Of a stretch of 64,000 nucleotides of DNA, positions 20,701 through 30,932 are shown piece by piece. The position numbers were made by a program, and so were the translations under genes. The notes under the pieces were generated by a model. The model had not been told where the DNA came from and ran no database searches. It saw only the letters and a program-made list of their open reading frames with translations. The stretch's first letter is position 1, and each line of letters starts with the position of its first letter. The DNA is taken from contig OY253662.1 of NCBI GenBank assembly GCA_958009055.1, forward strand, positions 186,001 through 250,000, given 5' to 3'. The stretch comes from Choricystis sp. odSpoLacu1. Lineage: Eukaryota; Chlorophyta; Trebouxiophyceae.

Positions 20701-23700
20701 TGGCGCGAGCCACCGCGTCGCGGGCGGCCGCCGCGTCTCGGCGCGCCGCGTCACGCTCTGCGCGCGCGGCGTCGCGCGCGGCAGTCACACCATCCAGGGA
20801 CGCCTGCAGCCCCGCCGCCCGCTCCCCGCGCGCCGCAAACAGGGACAGCACACGGTCTGCGACCGGTGTGTCGCTGGCGCGCGGCGCGGGCGGCGCGGTT
20901 GCCGGGGGTGGTGCCGCGACCGGCGCGGCGGAGGGTGTCGCGGCCGCCGCGGCGCGCGCTTTGGTGCGGCGCGTGGGCTCGGTGGCGGCGACCTGTGTGT
21001 GTGTGTGTGTGTGGGGTGGGGGCCGTCGTGGGCGCGGCGGGGTGCGAGAGCGAATTTGCACGTCAATGCGCGATTGCTTTTCGCCCCTCCCACCCGCGGC
21101 GCCTTCACCACATGCCCCTCCCTCTATCCGGCCTCCGCACACGCGCACACACGCTTACCTCTGGACCTGGACCACTGGCGCCGGCCGCAGCGGCCGCGGC
21201 CGCGCGCCGCTTGCGCGTTGTCGCCCCTGTTGACGCCGCGGCCGCGAGCTCACTCTCGAGGGCTCTCGGCACGGGCGGCGCGGAGCCGGGGGGCGGGGGC
21301 GCGCCGGGCGACGCCATGTGTGTGGCGCTGTGCTGTGTGTGTGTGTGTCGCACGCGCGGAAGAAGAAAGAAAACGACGCCCGTGTTTGGCGATGGGAGTG
21401 CGCGACCGACGACCAATTCAACCCACCCTCCCCACCACCCCCACCAGCCCCCCCTCCCGCTCCGCCCAACCCGCCCCCGACGCCCTCACCCTGCGCCTGG
21501 AGTCGGGCGCTCCCGATGTGACGTCGACCGCCTGGCCCACCGCCCTGCTGCTGTGCGCGGGCGCGGACGCAGCCGCCCTGGCGGAGCACGCGACCGCCGC
21601 CGCCGCGTCCCTCTCGGGCGGCGCCGCCCGCCGCACCGACAAACGGCTGCCCCCCTCCATCGACGTGTTTGGGTGGTGCACGTGGGACGCGTTCTACTCG
21701 CGCGTGTCGGCGGCCGGGGTGGCGGAGGGGGTCGCGTCCCTGGCGTGCGGGGGCGCGCCCCCGCGCACCCTGATTCTGGATGACGGGTGGCAGTGCACCG
21801 AGCTGGACCCGCCCTACCGCAAGGCGAGGCCACCGCCCCCGCTGCCGTCCAGCGGGGGGGCGGCGGCGGCCGCGGTGCAGGGGGGTGGGGTGGGGGCGGT
21901 GGCGGCGCCGCCCGCGTCGCCGTCGTCGCCGCCGCCTCGGCCGCTCGCGCCGCCCACCCCCGAGCCCGCCGGCTCCACCCGCCGCCTGCCCTCCTGGGAG
22001 GATGTGTCCACCGACCTGCCGGCCGTCGTGCGCCGGGTGGAGGCGGCGGTGGAGGAGGTGGCGACGGACGCGCGCGCCGCCGCGGCGGCCGCCATCGCGA
22101 CCCTGGAAGAAATCGAGGCGGGCGCTGAATACGAGCGCGAAGCCGCCGAACGGCGCGCCCTGGAGGCCACCGCCCGGGACGCGCCCCCCGGGTCGGCCCT
22201 GGGGGCGGCGCTGGCGCGGCTGGCCCCGCTGCCCGACGACGCGGGGGGTGGTGAACCCCCCGTTCCGGAGCAACACGCCGCGCCCCCCTCCCTCGCCGTC
22301 TCCCGCCCCCGCCCCTCGGACGGCGCGGGCGCGGTGGGCGTCACCCTCGTGTCGGCCGCCTGGGTGGTGGCGGCGGGCGTGCAGCGGGCGGTGGGGGCGG
22401 CGCTGGGCGCAGCAGAGGCGGCCGCCGCGCGCGCCTACCTCGCGCTCGTCGACCCGGCCCCCGCCTCATCGTGGCGGGTGCGCGCCTTCCAGGCCCTGGC
22501 CACCGGCCCCCTGCGCTCCTTCATGCTGGAGTTTTACGCGGCGTCGGGCGACTTTACGCGGCGGTTGACGAGTGTGCGCGCGAACTCTAAATTCTCGGCG
22601 CCCCACGCGCGCGCGGACGACTACTGGTCGCGCACCCCCGACGACCTCGCCTCCGTCGTGTCCTCCCTGCGGTCCAACCACGGCGTCCGCCACATCATCG
22701 CCTGGCACTCTCTGTCTGCCTACTGGGGGGGTGTGGCGCCTGAAGAGAGTGGGCATGAGGCCGTGTCGCGGTACAACGCGCGCCTCGTCTACGCGACCCC
22801 GACCCCGGGCGTCGCCGAAGTTGAACCCTCCATGCTGTGGAACCCCGCCGTCCTGGCGGGCGTCGGCGTCGTCGCCGACCCGGCCACCCTGTACGCCGAC
22901 CTGCACTCATATTTGGCGGCGGCGGGCGTGGACGGCGTCAAAGTGGATGGCCAGGCGGGCGCGGGTCTCTTGGGCGCGGCGCTGGGCGGCGGCCCCGCGG
23001 CTGCTGCCCGCTTCCAGTCCGCTCTCGAGGGTTCCGTGGAGACCCAATTCCCCGACAACCATGTCACCAACTGCATGTGCCACTCCACGGAAAACCTGTT
23101 CCGCACGCGGGCCACCGCCATGGTGCGCGCGTCTGACGATTTTTACCCGCGCGACCCCGCGTCGTCGTCGCCCCACGTCACTGCCTGTGCCTACAACACT
23201 GTGTTCCTCGCCGGCGTCCTGCACCCCGACTACGACATGTTTCACTCCAGACACCCGGCTGCGAGGCTGCATGCCGTCGCGAGGGCGGTGTCGGGGGGGC
23301 CGGTGTACGTGTCCGACGCGCCCGGGGCCCACGATTTTGCGCTGTTGAAGAAACTCGTCCTCCCAGACGGCCGCATCCTGCGCGCCCGCCTGCCCGGCCG
23401 CCCCACCCCCGACTGCCTGTTTCGCGACGTCGCCCGGGACGGCGTCACCCTGCTCAAATTGTGGAACGCCAACCCGCACACCGGGGTGGTGGGCGTGCTG
23501 CACGTCCAGGGTTCAGCGTGGTGCCGCGTCGCTCGCCGCTTCGTCACCCACGACGACGCGCCGCCCCCTCTGGCCACCACCGTGCGCCCTCGCGACGTGG
23601 TGGGCGTGGTGGGTGAAGCGGAGCGCGACTGGGTGGCATACGTGCAGGGAGGGGCGCGCGTGTCCGCGCTCGCACGGGGCGCGGGCATCGACGTCGCCCT

Positions 23701-24025
23701 GGAGGCGGGAGGCGCGGCCGTCGTCACGCTGGCGCCCGTCTTCAGGGTGACCCCCGACACCCACTTTGCGGCGGTCGGGCTCAAAACCATGCTGAATGGT
23801 GGGGGCGCGGTCGCCGACGTGCGCGCTGATGCGAGTGCGCACGCGGCCTCGGTCCGCGTCGTCGGCAGCGGCGACTTCATGGCCTGGGCCTCGTCCGAGC
23901 CGGCCTCCATCCTCGACAATGACGGCGCCCCCCTGGCCTGGACGCACGACGCGGCCACCGGCACGCTGACCATTGCGCCACCCGCGGGAGGGGTGCTGGA
24001 CTGGGATCTGACGGTCGAGTGGTGA
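17796..24025 (+). CDS. Raffinose synthase / alkaline alpha-galactosidase family (Sip1, GH36)
   Basis: Three exons, 17796-17923, 18040-18564 and 21448-24025, encode about 1076 residues; exon lengths sum to an exact multiple of three. The N-terminal part ends with RAKLWWMAPAHG, ETQFLLLE and GGTFRGTL; the C-terminal part starts DALTLRLESG, exactly where plant Sip1 proteins continue. Catalytic landmarks are DYFGWCTWDAFY-like VFGWCTWDAFYS, LILDDGWQ, GVDGVKVDGQ (nucleophile Asp) and SDDFYPRDP (acid/base region). The family transfers galactose from galactinol to sucrose or hydrolyses such galactosides; which activity applies here is not decidable. Odd features are the 2883-base second intron, which contains the complete antisense MAD1-like gene, and an approximately 200-residue Ala/Pro-rich insert between DDGWQ (about residue 328) and SNHGVRH (about 627). 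Confidence 0.88.
18565..21447 (+). other. 2.9-kb intron of the raffinose-synthase gene hosting an antisense gene
   Basis: Donor AG|GTGAGT at 18565 and acceptor CCACCAG at 21447 join phase 2 to give codon AGC and restore the Sip1 frame. It is by far the longest intron in the window; the others are about 80-530 bases. Its interior is occupied from 18795 to 21317 by the MAD1-like gene on the other strand, leaving 230 bases on the donor side and 130 on the acceptor side. Confidence 0.8.
18795..21317 (-). CDS. MAD1: MAD1-like spindle assembly checkpoint protein (nested gene)
   Basis: Two exons, 21317-21159 and 20992-18795, separated by a 166-base intron (GTAAGC to CACACAG). The product is about 784 residues. 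Almost the whole length is an Ala/Arg/Glu-rich coiled coil. The C-terminus carries MAD1 landmarks: STRVLHLVRNP (Mad2-interaction/RLK-adjacent region in the family), YRGAVAALLGWRLDM, FALRPTVG, DALVFVETA, then VEAYVGRFGSVPALAAAL and LDLFQR, which parallel the human MAD1 C-terminal fold that binds Bub1 and kinetochores. Known MAD1 recruits Mad2 to unattached kinetochores. One frame break lies in a CG-dinucleotide run at 19778-19796, and removing one CG unit gives an exact frame. The coiled-coil part alone would be non-specific; the call rests on the C-terminal 130 residues. Confidence 0.8.
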
Positions 24026-24242
24026 AAATGAAGGAAAGTGGGGGAGAGAGAGTTGAGAGAGTTGAATGCACACACACACACACACACACCCCTGTGGAGA
24101 GAGACATCGCAGACATACACGCAGAAGAGGGAGTGGAGAGAGAGAGAGACTTTGTTTGATCGTTTTTTGCCTGTTAAAAAGAAAAGAAAATACCGACACA
24201 CACAACCTTTTCCTCTTTCCTCCCCTCCTCCCCCCACACACC

Positions 24243-25062
24243 ATGGCTCCCACCGCCCTCTACACCCCCACCCCCACCTCCCTGGCCGCCCTGGCGTCCG
24301 CCCTTGCGTCCGACCCCACCATCCACGCCCGCCTGGTGCGGTCGGGGGAGGTGGGCCTCGCGGCTGACAAGTGGGACGACGCGACGCTCACGCGCTGGCT
24401 CGTGGCGGAAGGCGGGGACGTCCAGAAAGCTGCGTCCCGCCTGACCAAGCATGCCGAGTGGCGGGCGGCGCTGCTGCCTGACGGGTTGACGGAGGAGAAG
24501 GGTGAGAGAGGAGGGGAGGGGAGGGAGCGTTTTGCGGGGGTGGGTGGGTGGGTGTCTCTCCGCGCGCGCGGTCAAAGGCTCACCTGCCGTCCGTTTTCAT
24601 TGGTGTGCGCGCCCTCTCTCTCTCTCTCTCTCCACACACACACACACACACGCGCGCCCACACACTCATCCCTCAGAACGCGCCATCGAGGCCGAGCTGG
24701 TCGCGGGCAAGACGTGGGCCTCCCCCGCCCCCGACACGGCCGGCCGCCCCCTCCTCCTCACCGCCTCCAACCGCCACCTGCGCTCCACCCGGGACAAGCA
24801 GGCCATGACCCTGGCCCTCGTCTACGCTATGGATGTCGCCTCCAAGCAGGCGGACGAGCGTGGGGACGGGGGCGTGGTGTCGATCGTGGACGCGCGCGGC
24901 GTGCGTTTTGCCCACCTCGACAACGCGGTGGCCAAGCTGGTGGTGGAGGTGGCGCAGGAGCACTACCCGGAGCGCGCCCTGGTAAGCGTGGGTTGGATGT
25001 GGGGGTTGTGGGTGGGGTGGAGAGAGGTGGGGGCGCGTGTGTGTGTGTGTGTGAGTGTGTGT

Positions 25063-25103
<41 letters not shown>

Positions 25104-25461
25104 GTCCCCCCCTCCCCCCCCTTTCCCTCTCCTCTTCACGCAGCACACCCACGTCTATGGTGCCCCCCGCGCCTTTGCCGCCCTCATCTCCTGGCTCCTC
25201 CCCTTCATCGCGCCCGCCACCCGGGGCAAGGTCACCTTTGTGAACGGTCCCCCCACCCCCGCCACGTGGGAGGGGGCCGCCTGCATCGAGGTGGATGCCC
25301 TGCCGGTCGACGTGGGGGGACGCGGCGCGGCGGCGGTGCCGGTGCAGGACGCCGCCCGCTCCGTTGGCCTGGTCAAGGGCGCCGAGACCCGCCCCGCGCC
25401 CAAAGTGTGGGCGCCGTACGGCGTGCCCGCCCGCGCCGCGGGTGGCGGCGGCAAGGAGTAG
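24243..25461 (+). CDS. CRAL-TRIO (Sec14-like) lipid-binding protein
   Basis: Three exons: 24243-24501, 24677-24981 and 25144-25461, giving 293 residues. The N-terminal part has the CRAL-TRIO-N helical pattern (DDATLTRWLVAEGGDVQKA then KHAEWRA). The lipid-binding fold shows VVSIVDARGVRFAH, AQEHYPERAL, THVYGAPRAFAALISWLLPF and TRGKVTFV. This matches Sec14-type proteins that bind phosphatidylinositol or other lipids in the cytosol. The second intron contains an interrupted TG microsatellite of about 65 bases. The C-terminal 40 residues are Pro/Gly-rich. Confidence 0.85.
25036..25100. repeat. Interrupted (TG)n microsatellite in CRAL-TRIO intron 2
   Basis: Nearly continuous TG dinucleotides with two GTGAGT interruptions, inside the intron 24982-25143. 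It lies just after the donor site. Confidence 0.85.
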
Positions 25462-25829
25462 TAGGAGGAGGCGGGCGGCGTGTCGCCAACGGCCGGCGCG
25501 TCGACCGCCGCGGTGGCGTGAAAGAGAGGGTGGGGTATTGGGGCGTGGCCTTTTTTCTTTCTTTTCTTGGAAAAACAATAAAAGCGGTTTGAATTTCTTT
25601 TTACTGTGGAGAAAAGGCGTTAGTAAGGGAGGGAACGCGCGAAGAAAAGCGGAGAGGGAAAAAAAGCCGAGCGCGCGTGCGCGCCCGCGCGTGTGCTTCC
25701 TCCCCCACCCCCAAAGAAATAACCCCAGGGCACACTCGCGGCACGCACGCCACAATCACATGCACGCAGATAAGTAGGAATTCACGCATTAAAAAAGAAA
25801 GGGACGCCACCCTCCCCCCCCCACAAAAA
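25462..25829. other. Intergenic region between converging genes
   Basis: Shared 3' flank of the CRAL-TRIO gene and the secreted-protein gene. It is relatively A/T-rich, with an AATAAA at about 25577 and several A/T runs. No gene is recognised here. Confidence 0.5.
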
Positions 25830-27799
25830 TCACCGCCCCACCCCGCCGCGCGTGTCCCACGGCCGCACCGGCCGGTTGTCCGCGTTGCTCTTGGGCCCCC
25901 ACTTGATGGGGGTGGCTGCATTGATGATCTGCTGCTTGAACTCGGTCTTGTTGAAGGGGGCCAGGGTGCGGTTGGAGGGGGGCGGGGTGGGCAGGTGCTT
26001 GGTCGCGTTGAGGACTGCCTTTGCGTCCCAAACGGGTTGGAACCCGGTCACCGGCTTCAGCGACGTCACCGTCTTGTTCAGCTGCAGCGTGCGCTTGATG
26101 TCCATCAGGCCTTGGAGGGCGGTCGCGTTGGTTTGCAGGGGTTTGGGGCCGGCGACCGCGGAGTAGGCTGCCGACGCGGCGTCCGCCACCACACTGACCT
26201 TCAACTGGCCCAGGTACTTGGCCTCCGAAATGGCCTCCGCAATCGGGTTGCCTCGGTCGGGGTAGTCTTTGGCGTCTTTCAGGGCGGCGTTGACCGCGGT
26301 GATGGCGTGGATGGCCCAGTCGGTGAGGGGGGGGGCGAGGTAGGGAGGTTCCGAGGTGTTGACCGCAGTGCCTGGCACCAGGGGGAACGCTTCCCCCGCC
26401 CACAGCGCGTGCGCGTCGATGGCCTCCGCCAGCGCCAGTATCTTGCTCTTTTCAATGTCTTTCACGGCAGCCCGCTGAGCTTCGGTGGGGGTCCACCCCA
26501 GGTACGTCCGGTTGGCGTCGCGCCAGTCCTGCATTGCATCGCTTGCGCAACAATCGGATACAGCGCCACCTCCCCATGAATGATCTCCCCCTTCCAGGGT
26601 TTGAGCTGGGTCATGTTGGCGCCCAGGCGCACGTCGGAGCGGCGGAAGGGCCAGATGTGGAGCTTGGGGAAGGACCCCGTCCAGGATTCAGAGGCGGAGG
26701 GGAAACCAGGCCCCGCGACCGCGCCTTCGTCCGCGTGGTCTGGCAGCGCGGGCAGCTGGTAGTCGGCTGGCAGGATGCCGCGCTTGATGCCGGTGAGGGC
26801 GTCGGCGTAGGCGACTGCGGCGTAGCGCAGTTTGGGGGTTTTGGGGCCGACACACTGTGGAGTGGGGGGAGGGTGGTGGGTGGAAACGTCGGTCGAAAAA
26901 CAAAAAAATGTTCTTTTCTATCCTCCCTCTCTCCACACCCACACACATACTCACCTGGAACGCAAAGTAGCCCATCAGGTAGAAGCCGTCAGCCGACGGC
27001 ACACCATCCGACCCCGTCTTGGACACGCCGCCCCAGGCGAGTAAGTCGGTCAGCGTGGAGTTGGCAACCGCGACGGCGGCCGCGTTGAATTTGTCCTTGT
27101 ATTTCTTGCCTTCATTGCGCTGCACCGACCACTCGTTGTAGACGTAGGACCGGCCAAGCCAGATGTTGTTGTTGATGTAGCGGATCTGGGGGAGGGTGAG
27201 TGGGGTGCGTTTTTGTGTGCGCTCTCGTCTGTCCACCCCTCCCCACACCCCACCCACCTCTCTCTCACCTCATCCACAAACGGCCGCACCACCCGGTTCT
27301 CCATCTGGCTAAAGTCCATCAACACGGATGGCTTGCCGTCGCCGTAGGGGGTCGTCGCATTCACATACGCGAGCGCGGTGAACCCGACCGTCTTGTTGGA
27401 GCCCATCAGGTTCCACGCCTGGGTTTGGGATGGGTTGGAGCCGTCATTGTAGAACACTTTGCCCCACCAGATGCGTTCGTAGATGTTGTTGAACGGGTTG
27501 TCGAGGCCGGTGGGCCAGACGGAGCGCGCGATGGACGAGTTCGGCGAAAACGCATTCATGTAGGTGCGCCCCACGCAAAAATCGTACGCAGGCTTGCCCG
27601 TCGCATTCAGCGGCGGCTCCTGGGAGGGCATGACGGGTGTGCCCGCCGCAAAGTAGGCCTCCAACTCGGTGTCGCTCATGGGGCGGAACTGCGACATCGA
27701 CGTGATGTCGGCGGTGTTGACGACGGGGAGGGGGGTGGTTTGAGCGGACGCCATGGTGGCGACCGCGGCCAGGGCCAGGAAGAGGGTGGTGGTCCGCAT
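25830..27799 (-). CDS. Unrecognised secreted glycoprotein, frame broken by a 5-bp duplication
   Basis: Three exons: 27799-27269, 27185-26955 and 26854-25830, with introns of 83 and 100 bases. A signal peptide is clear (TTTLFLALAAVATMASA). The product would be about 593 residues, with many N-glycosylation sites (NAT, NSS, NKT, NRT, NMT) and no visible transmembrane helix. An N-terminal part contains VVRPFVDEIRYINNNIWLGR, which is vaguely like small uncharacterised lipocalin-like enzymes; a later part has EIIHGEVALYP. I do not recognise the family. The third exon is broken at 26530-26539, where TGCAT occurs twice in tandem; with one copy the frame reads AQAMQDWRDANR. Its codons look less GC-biased than those of neighbours, which is typical of a conserved, Asn-rich protein but is only an impression. 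Confidence 0.65.
26530..26539. repeat. TGCAT tandem duplication breaking the secreted-protein gene
   Basis: TGCAT occurs twice in tandem on the + strand inside exon 3 of the secreted-protein gene. One copy would keep the frame; two copies shift it. Confidence 0.9.
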
Positions 27800-28412
27800 T
27801 GTGTGTGGACGGGGAAGGGTGCAGGAAAGGGGGCGGCGCGCGTGCGCTCGGCACGCGGCAACACTGCCTCGCTTTCTTTCTTGGTTTGACCCTTGGTTTT
27901 AGGAGCGTGCGCTTATAGACGCTGTTCAGAGAGCGTGTTGACAGCGCGGTGGTCTGTGTGGGAGGGGGAGGGAGGACCGTGTGAGAGGGGCAACTGTGCG
28001 TCCACGCCCTGCCGGCTAGTTTGGCCCATGCAGCGTCCCCTTGTGCGACTGCAACCTGTCTCTGCCTGCCACTGCACATCATGCCGTTGAAAACGTGTCA
28101 CACACCACAGCAAAACAATCAATGGGGGCAGAGAGGCTGTGCAGACGGGGCGGGGCCACACTTTTTGCTGGGCCGCACCAATGGCCAGCATCCGCGCGCA
28201 CCCCCGGCCACTCCCCTCCCCGTCAACCAGACTCCCCGCGAGAGGGTGTGTATCCCTGGTGGTGTGCGTGGCGCCCCCACTGACAGTGCTCCAGGCTGTG
28301 TGGGGAGGAGGACTCACCTTGAGAAGCGTGCACGAGAGGTGTGTGGTTTCTCTCCACGCGTCACAACCGCTCCGCCCCACACTCCCCCGCCCCGTGTGGC
28401 CCCCAAAAAACT
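27800..28412. promoter_or_regulatory. 613-base divergent intergenic region
   Basis: Lies between the start codons of the secreted-protein gene (minus) and the MoCF-domain gene (plus), and is the largest gene-free spacer in the window. It holds short ORFs that look random, including several ATG codons in the would-be leader, and no recognised RNA gene. Both promoters should lie here. Confidence 0.4.
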
Positions 28413-29267
28413 ATGCGCATCGCGGCCGCCCGCCTGGCCGCCACCCCCCCCTGGTGCTCCCGCGTGACCTGTCGCGCGGCACCATCCATGTCTTCCCTCC
28501 CCCTACCCCCTGTCGCCGCTACAGTGGCAGCCGTCGCAGTGGGTGACGAGCTCCTGGAAGGCACCGTCACCGACGCCAACACCCCCTTCCTCGCCTCCCT
28601 GCTCACCGCCCGGGGCGCAGACTTGGTGGAGGCCGCCTTTGTGAGGGACGAAGCGGCCGTGATCGCGGCGACAGTGGCTCGGTTGTCGAAGGTCGCGGAC
28701 GCCGTTGTCGTGGCGGGAGGCGTCGGCCCCACACACGACGACGTCACGTACGCCGCGTTGGCGGGGGTGGGAGGCCTCACCCGGCATGCAGGCACGGTTG
28801 CGGCCATGGAAGCGCATTATGCAGCCAGAAACGTGCCCCTGACCCCCGCGCGCTGCACGATGGCCGACCTGCCGTCCGGAGCGTCCGTCCTCACCACCCC
28901 CGGCACGTGGGTCCCCCTGGTGCGCGTCGCCCCCAACACGATCATCCTGCCGGGGGTGCCGTCCCTGTTTCGCAAGCTGCTGGAGGCGCATGCTGATTCC
29001 TTGTTTGGGGGGCCACCGACTTTGACGGCCAGCCTACTCACCCCCATCGGCGAGGGCGATGTGGCGGTCCCACTGGCCGCTGTAGCAGCTCGTGTCGGCC
29101 CCACCGTCAAGCTGGGGTCCTACATCCTGGCGCCTGAGGATGGAGCGAAAGCGCGCGGGTTTAATGTGCGGCTGCGGCTGCGCTCGCGGTGTGCTACTGC
29201 GCTGGCGGCCGCGGTGGCAGAGGTGGAGGGCGCGGTGCCGGGGGCGGTGCGAGAAGAGGATGAGTGA
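28413..29267 (+). CDS. MoCF/MoaB-Mog-type molybdopterin-binding domain protein (CinA/FLAD1-like)
   Basis: Single exon, 284 residues. Residues 1-45 are Arg/Ala/Ser-rich without acidic residues, suggesting an organelle-targeting peptide. The fold begins with AVGDELLEGTVTDANTPFL and continues with VARLSKVADAVVVAGGVGPTHDDVTY, the hallmark of the MoCF_biosynth domain as seen in CinA and the N-terminal half of eukaryotic FAD synthase (FLAD1). The domain then has NTIILPGVPSLFRKLLE. No PAPS-reductase-like half is present, so it is not a complete FLAD1. In relatives this domain hydrolyses FAD or pyridine-nucleotide derivatives or binds molybdopterin; which applies here is unknown. Confidence 0.82.
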   Translation: MRIAAARLAATPPWCSRVTCRAAPSMSSLPLPPVAATVAAVAVGDELLEGTVTDANTPFLASLLTARGADLVEAAFVRDEAAVIAATVARLSKVADAVVVAGGVGPTHDDVTYAALAGVGGLTRHAGTVAAMEAHYAARNVPLTPARCTMADLPSGASVLTTPGTWVPLVRVAPNTIILPGVPSLFRKLLEAHADSLFGGPPTLTASLLTPIGEGDVAVPLAAVAARVGPTVKLGSYILAPEDGAKARGFNVRLRLRSRCATALAAAVAEVEGAVPGAVREEDE

Positions 29268-29418
29268 ATGGGTAGGGTTTTTGGGTGGTGTTGGTGTTGT
29301 TGTTGTCACCTCGTGAAAGCAAAACCGCTCTCTCGTCCCTCCTCTCCCCTCCGTGCGGCATACTTTTCTGTCCCCTCTCTTCTTCTCTCTGCACTAAAGA
29401 ACACCACCCCCTCTCTCC

Positions 29419-30706
29419 TCAAGCCAGGGCCGCGGGCGCCGCCGCCCGCCCGCTGGCCACGGGGGCGACCGCCGCCACCGCGGCGGTCGCCGCCGCGTCG
29501 TCCGGCTTGCGAAACAAGAGCATGTGGGCGGGCGTGAAGATGCCGGCTTCGCCGCCGGCGACGAGAGACGTCGCCACCGCGCACAGCATGTCGTGCACTG
29601 GCTTGAGGCCGGGCGGGGCGAGGCGCAGCGTGGCGGCCGTGTTGACGAGCGCGCGGTTGAGGGTCATGGCGCCGCTGTCGCGCAGCTTCTTCAGCCTGCT
29701 GTACCAGTGGCCCGCGCCGGGGACGGGGAAGGAGGCGAGGTCGATCGAGCGTTCCAGGACAAAGCCGACCGCGCGCCCTGCTGCCTCCGCCTGCGCGGCC
29801 GACCTCATCTCCGGGAGGCCGTTGCCAAAGTTGATCTCGTCGATGGTGCGCACGTGGTTGGGGTTGGTGGGGTCGAAGGCTGGCGTGGTTACCCATTCGT
29901 AGGTCACAAAACGGGCCCCCGGTTTCAGGACGCGGAATGTTTCTCCATAGACAGATTCGAGGGCGGACGCGTGGCAGGTGGCTTCAACGGCGTACGCGGC
30001 GTCGAAGCTGGCATCACTGAATGGCATGGCGTTGAAGTCGCCCCGGACGGCGGTGCAGAGGTGGGCGAGGCCGGCCTGTGGGGGGTGGGTGGGTGAAGAA
30101 GGGTCAAAGGCGCGAAAAAAGGCCGATCCAAATCGCGCCCGTCCACCCTCCTCAGCGCCACACAAACCCTTCACCTTCAGACTTTAGACCCTCTCTCACC
30201 TTGTCGTTGTGGGCTTGGGCGCGCGACACTTGGTACTCGTTGATCGTGATGCCCGTGACATTTGCCCCCGTCGTCGCCGCCACGACCCGCATCGGCCCTC
30301 CCACCCCGCACCCGACATCCAACAGGGTGTCTCCCGGGCCGGCGCCCAGGAGGGCGCCCAGGCGGGCTTCGTGGGCGGCCTCTGCAGCCGCGGCCGGTTT
30401 GTTGCCAGGCAGCGGGGGCGAGAAATGAAAGCTTGTCCCCCACCCCATCTCGTACAAGTCGCTGACCATGCTGTAGAAACTGTCCACCACGGCCGCGGTG
30501 CGTGGGCGGGCGGCCGCGGTGAGGGCGCCCTTGTGGGGGCCCTCAAACGATGCGTCGTAGTCTGCGAATGCGGACGCGACGTCGCGCTTTGCGATCGAGC
30601 CGCCCGTCAAGCGGGACGAGGTGCGGGTGAGCAGGAAGTAGGCAGCGCCCAGGCCGGCGGCCAGGGTGGCGCCAACCGCCAGTCTGTTGTCGGTCAGTCT
30701 CTGCAT
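29419..30706 (-). CDS. SMT1: Sterol C-24 methyltransferase (SMT1)
   Basis: Two exons: 30706-30200 and 30075-29419, joined in phase 0, giving 387 residues. An N-terminal membrane helix (VGATLAAGLGAAYFLL) precedes the methyltransferase. Sterol-methyltransferase landmarks are FYSMVSDLYEMGWGTSFHFS (sterol-binding region I), LLDVGCGVGGPMR (SAM site), GITINEYQVSRAQAHN, and YAVEATCHA followed by YEWVTTPAFDP. The C-terminal hydrophobic segment is typical too. The enzyme methylates C-24 of cycloartenol-type sterols in the ER, committing flux to phytosterols. It lies 226 bases downstream of DWF1 on the same strand. Confidence 0.93.
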
Positions 30707-30932
30707 GGCGAGGAAAACGCGGCGCAGTGTGAGGGAAACAACGTTTTTTGTTTGTTTGTGATCACGCTCACACAACCCGCACGTTCTTACATCACACACA
30801 CACAACACACACTCAATTCATCAACAGAGCACGTGTTCTGAAGAGAGAGGGGGAGGATGATGAAGAAAAAGAATGAAGAAAATAAAAAACCTCCGCCCTC
30901 CCCTCTCTTCCCTCTCTCTCCCTCCCTTCTTT

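Noticed and set aside
20999..21447. N-terminal extension of the raffinose-synthase ORF upstream of 21448
   Set aside because: It is antisense to MAD1 exon 1 and its intron, is Cys/Arg/Pro-rich noise, and lies before a clean splice acceptor.
25036..25100. Possible CRISPR or other regular repeat array
   Set aside because: It is a plain TG microsatellite inside a GT-AG intron, with no spacers.
27893..28380. Small ORFs in the 613-base spacer
   Set aside because: They overlap on both strands, resemble random translation of GC-rich sequence, and have no splice or domain support.
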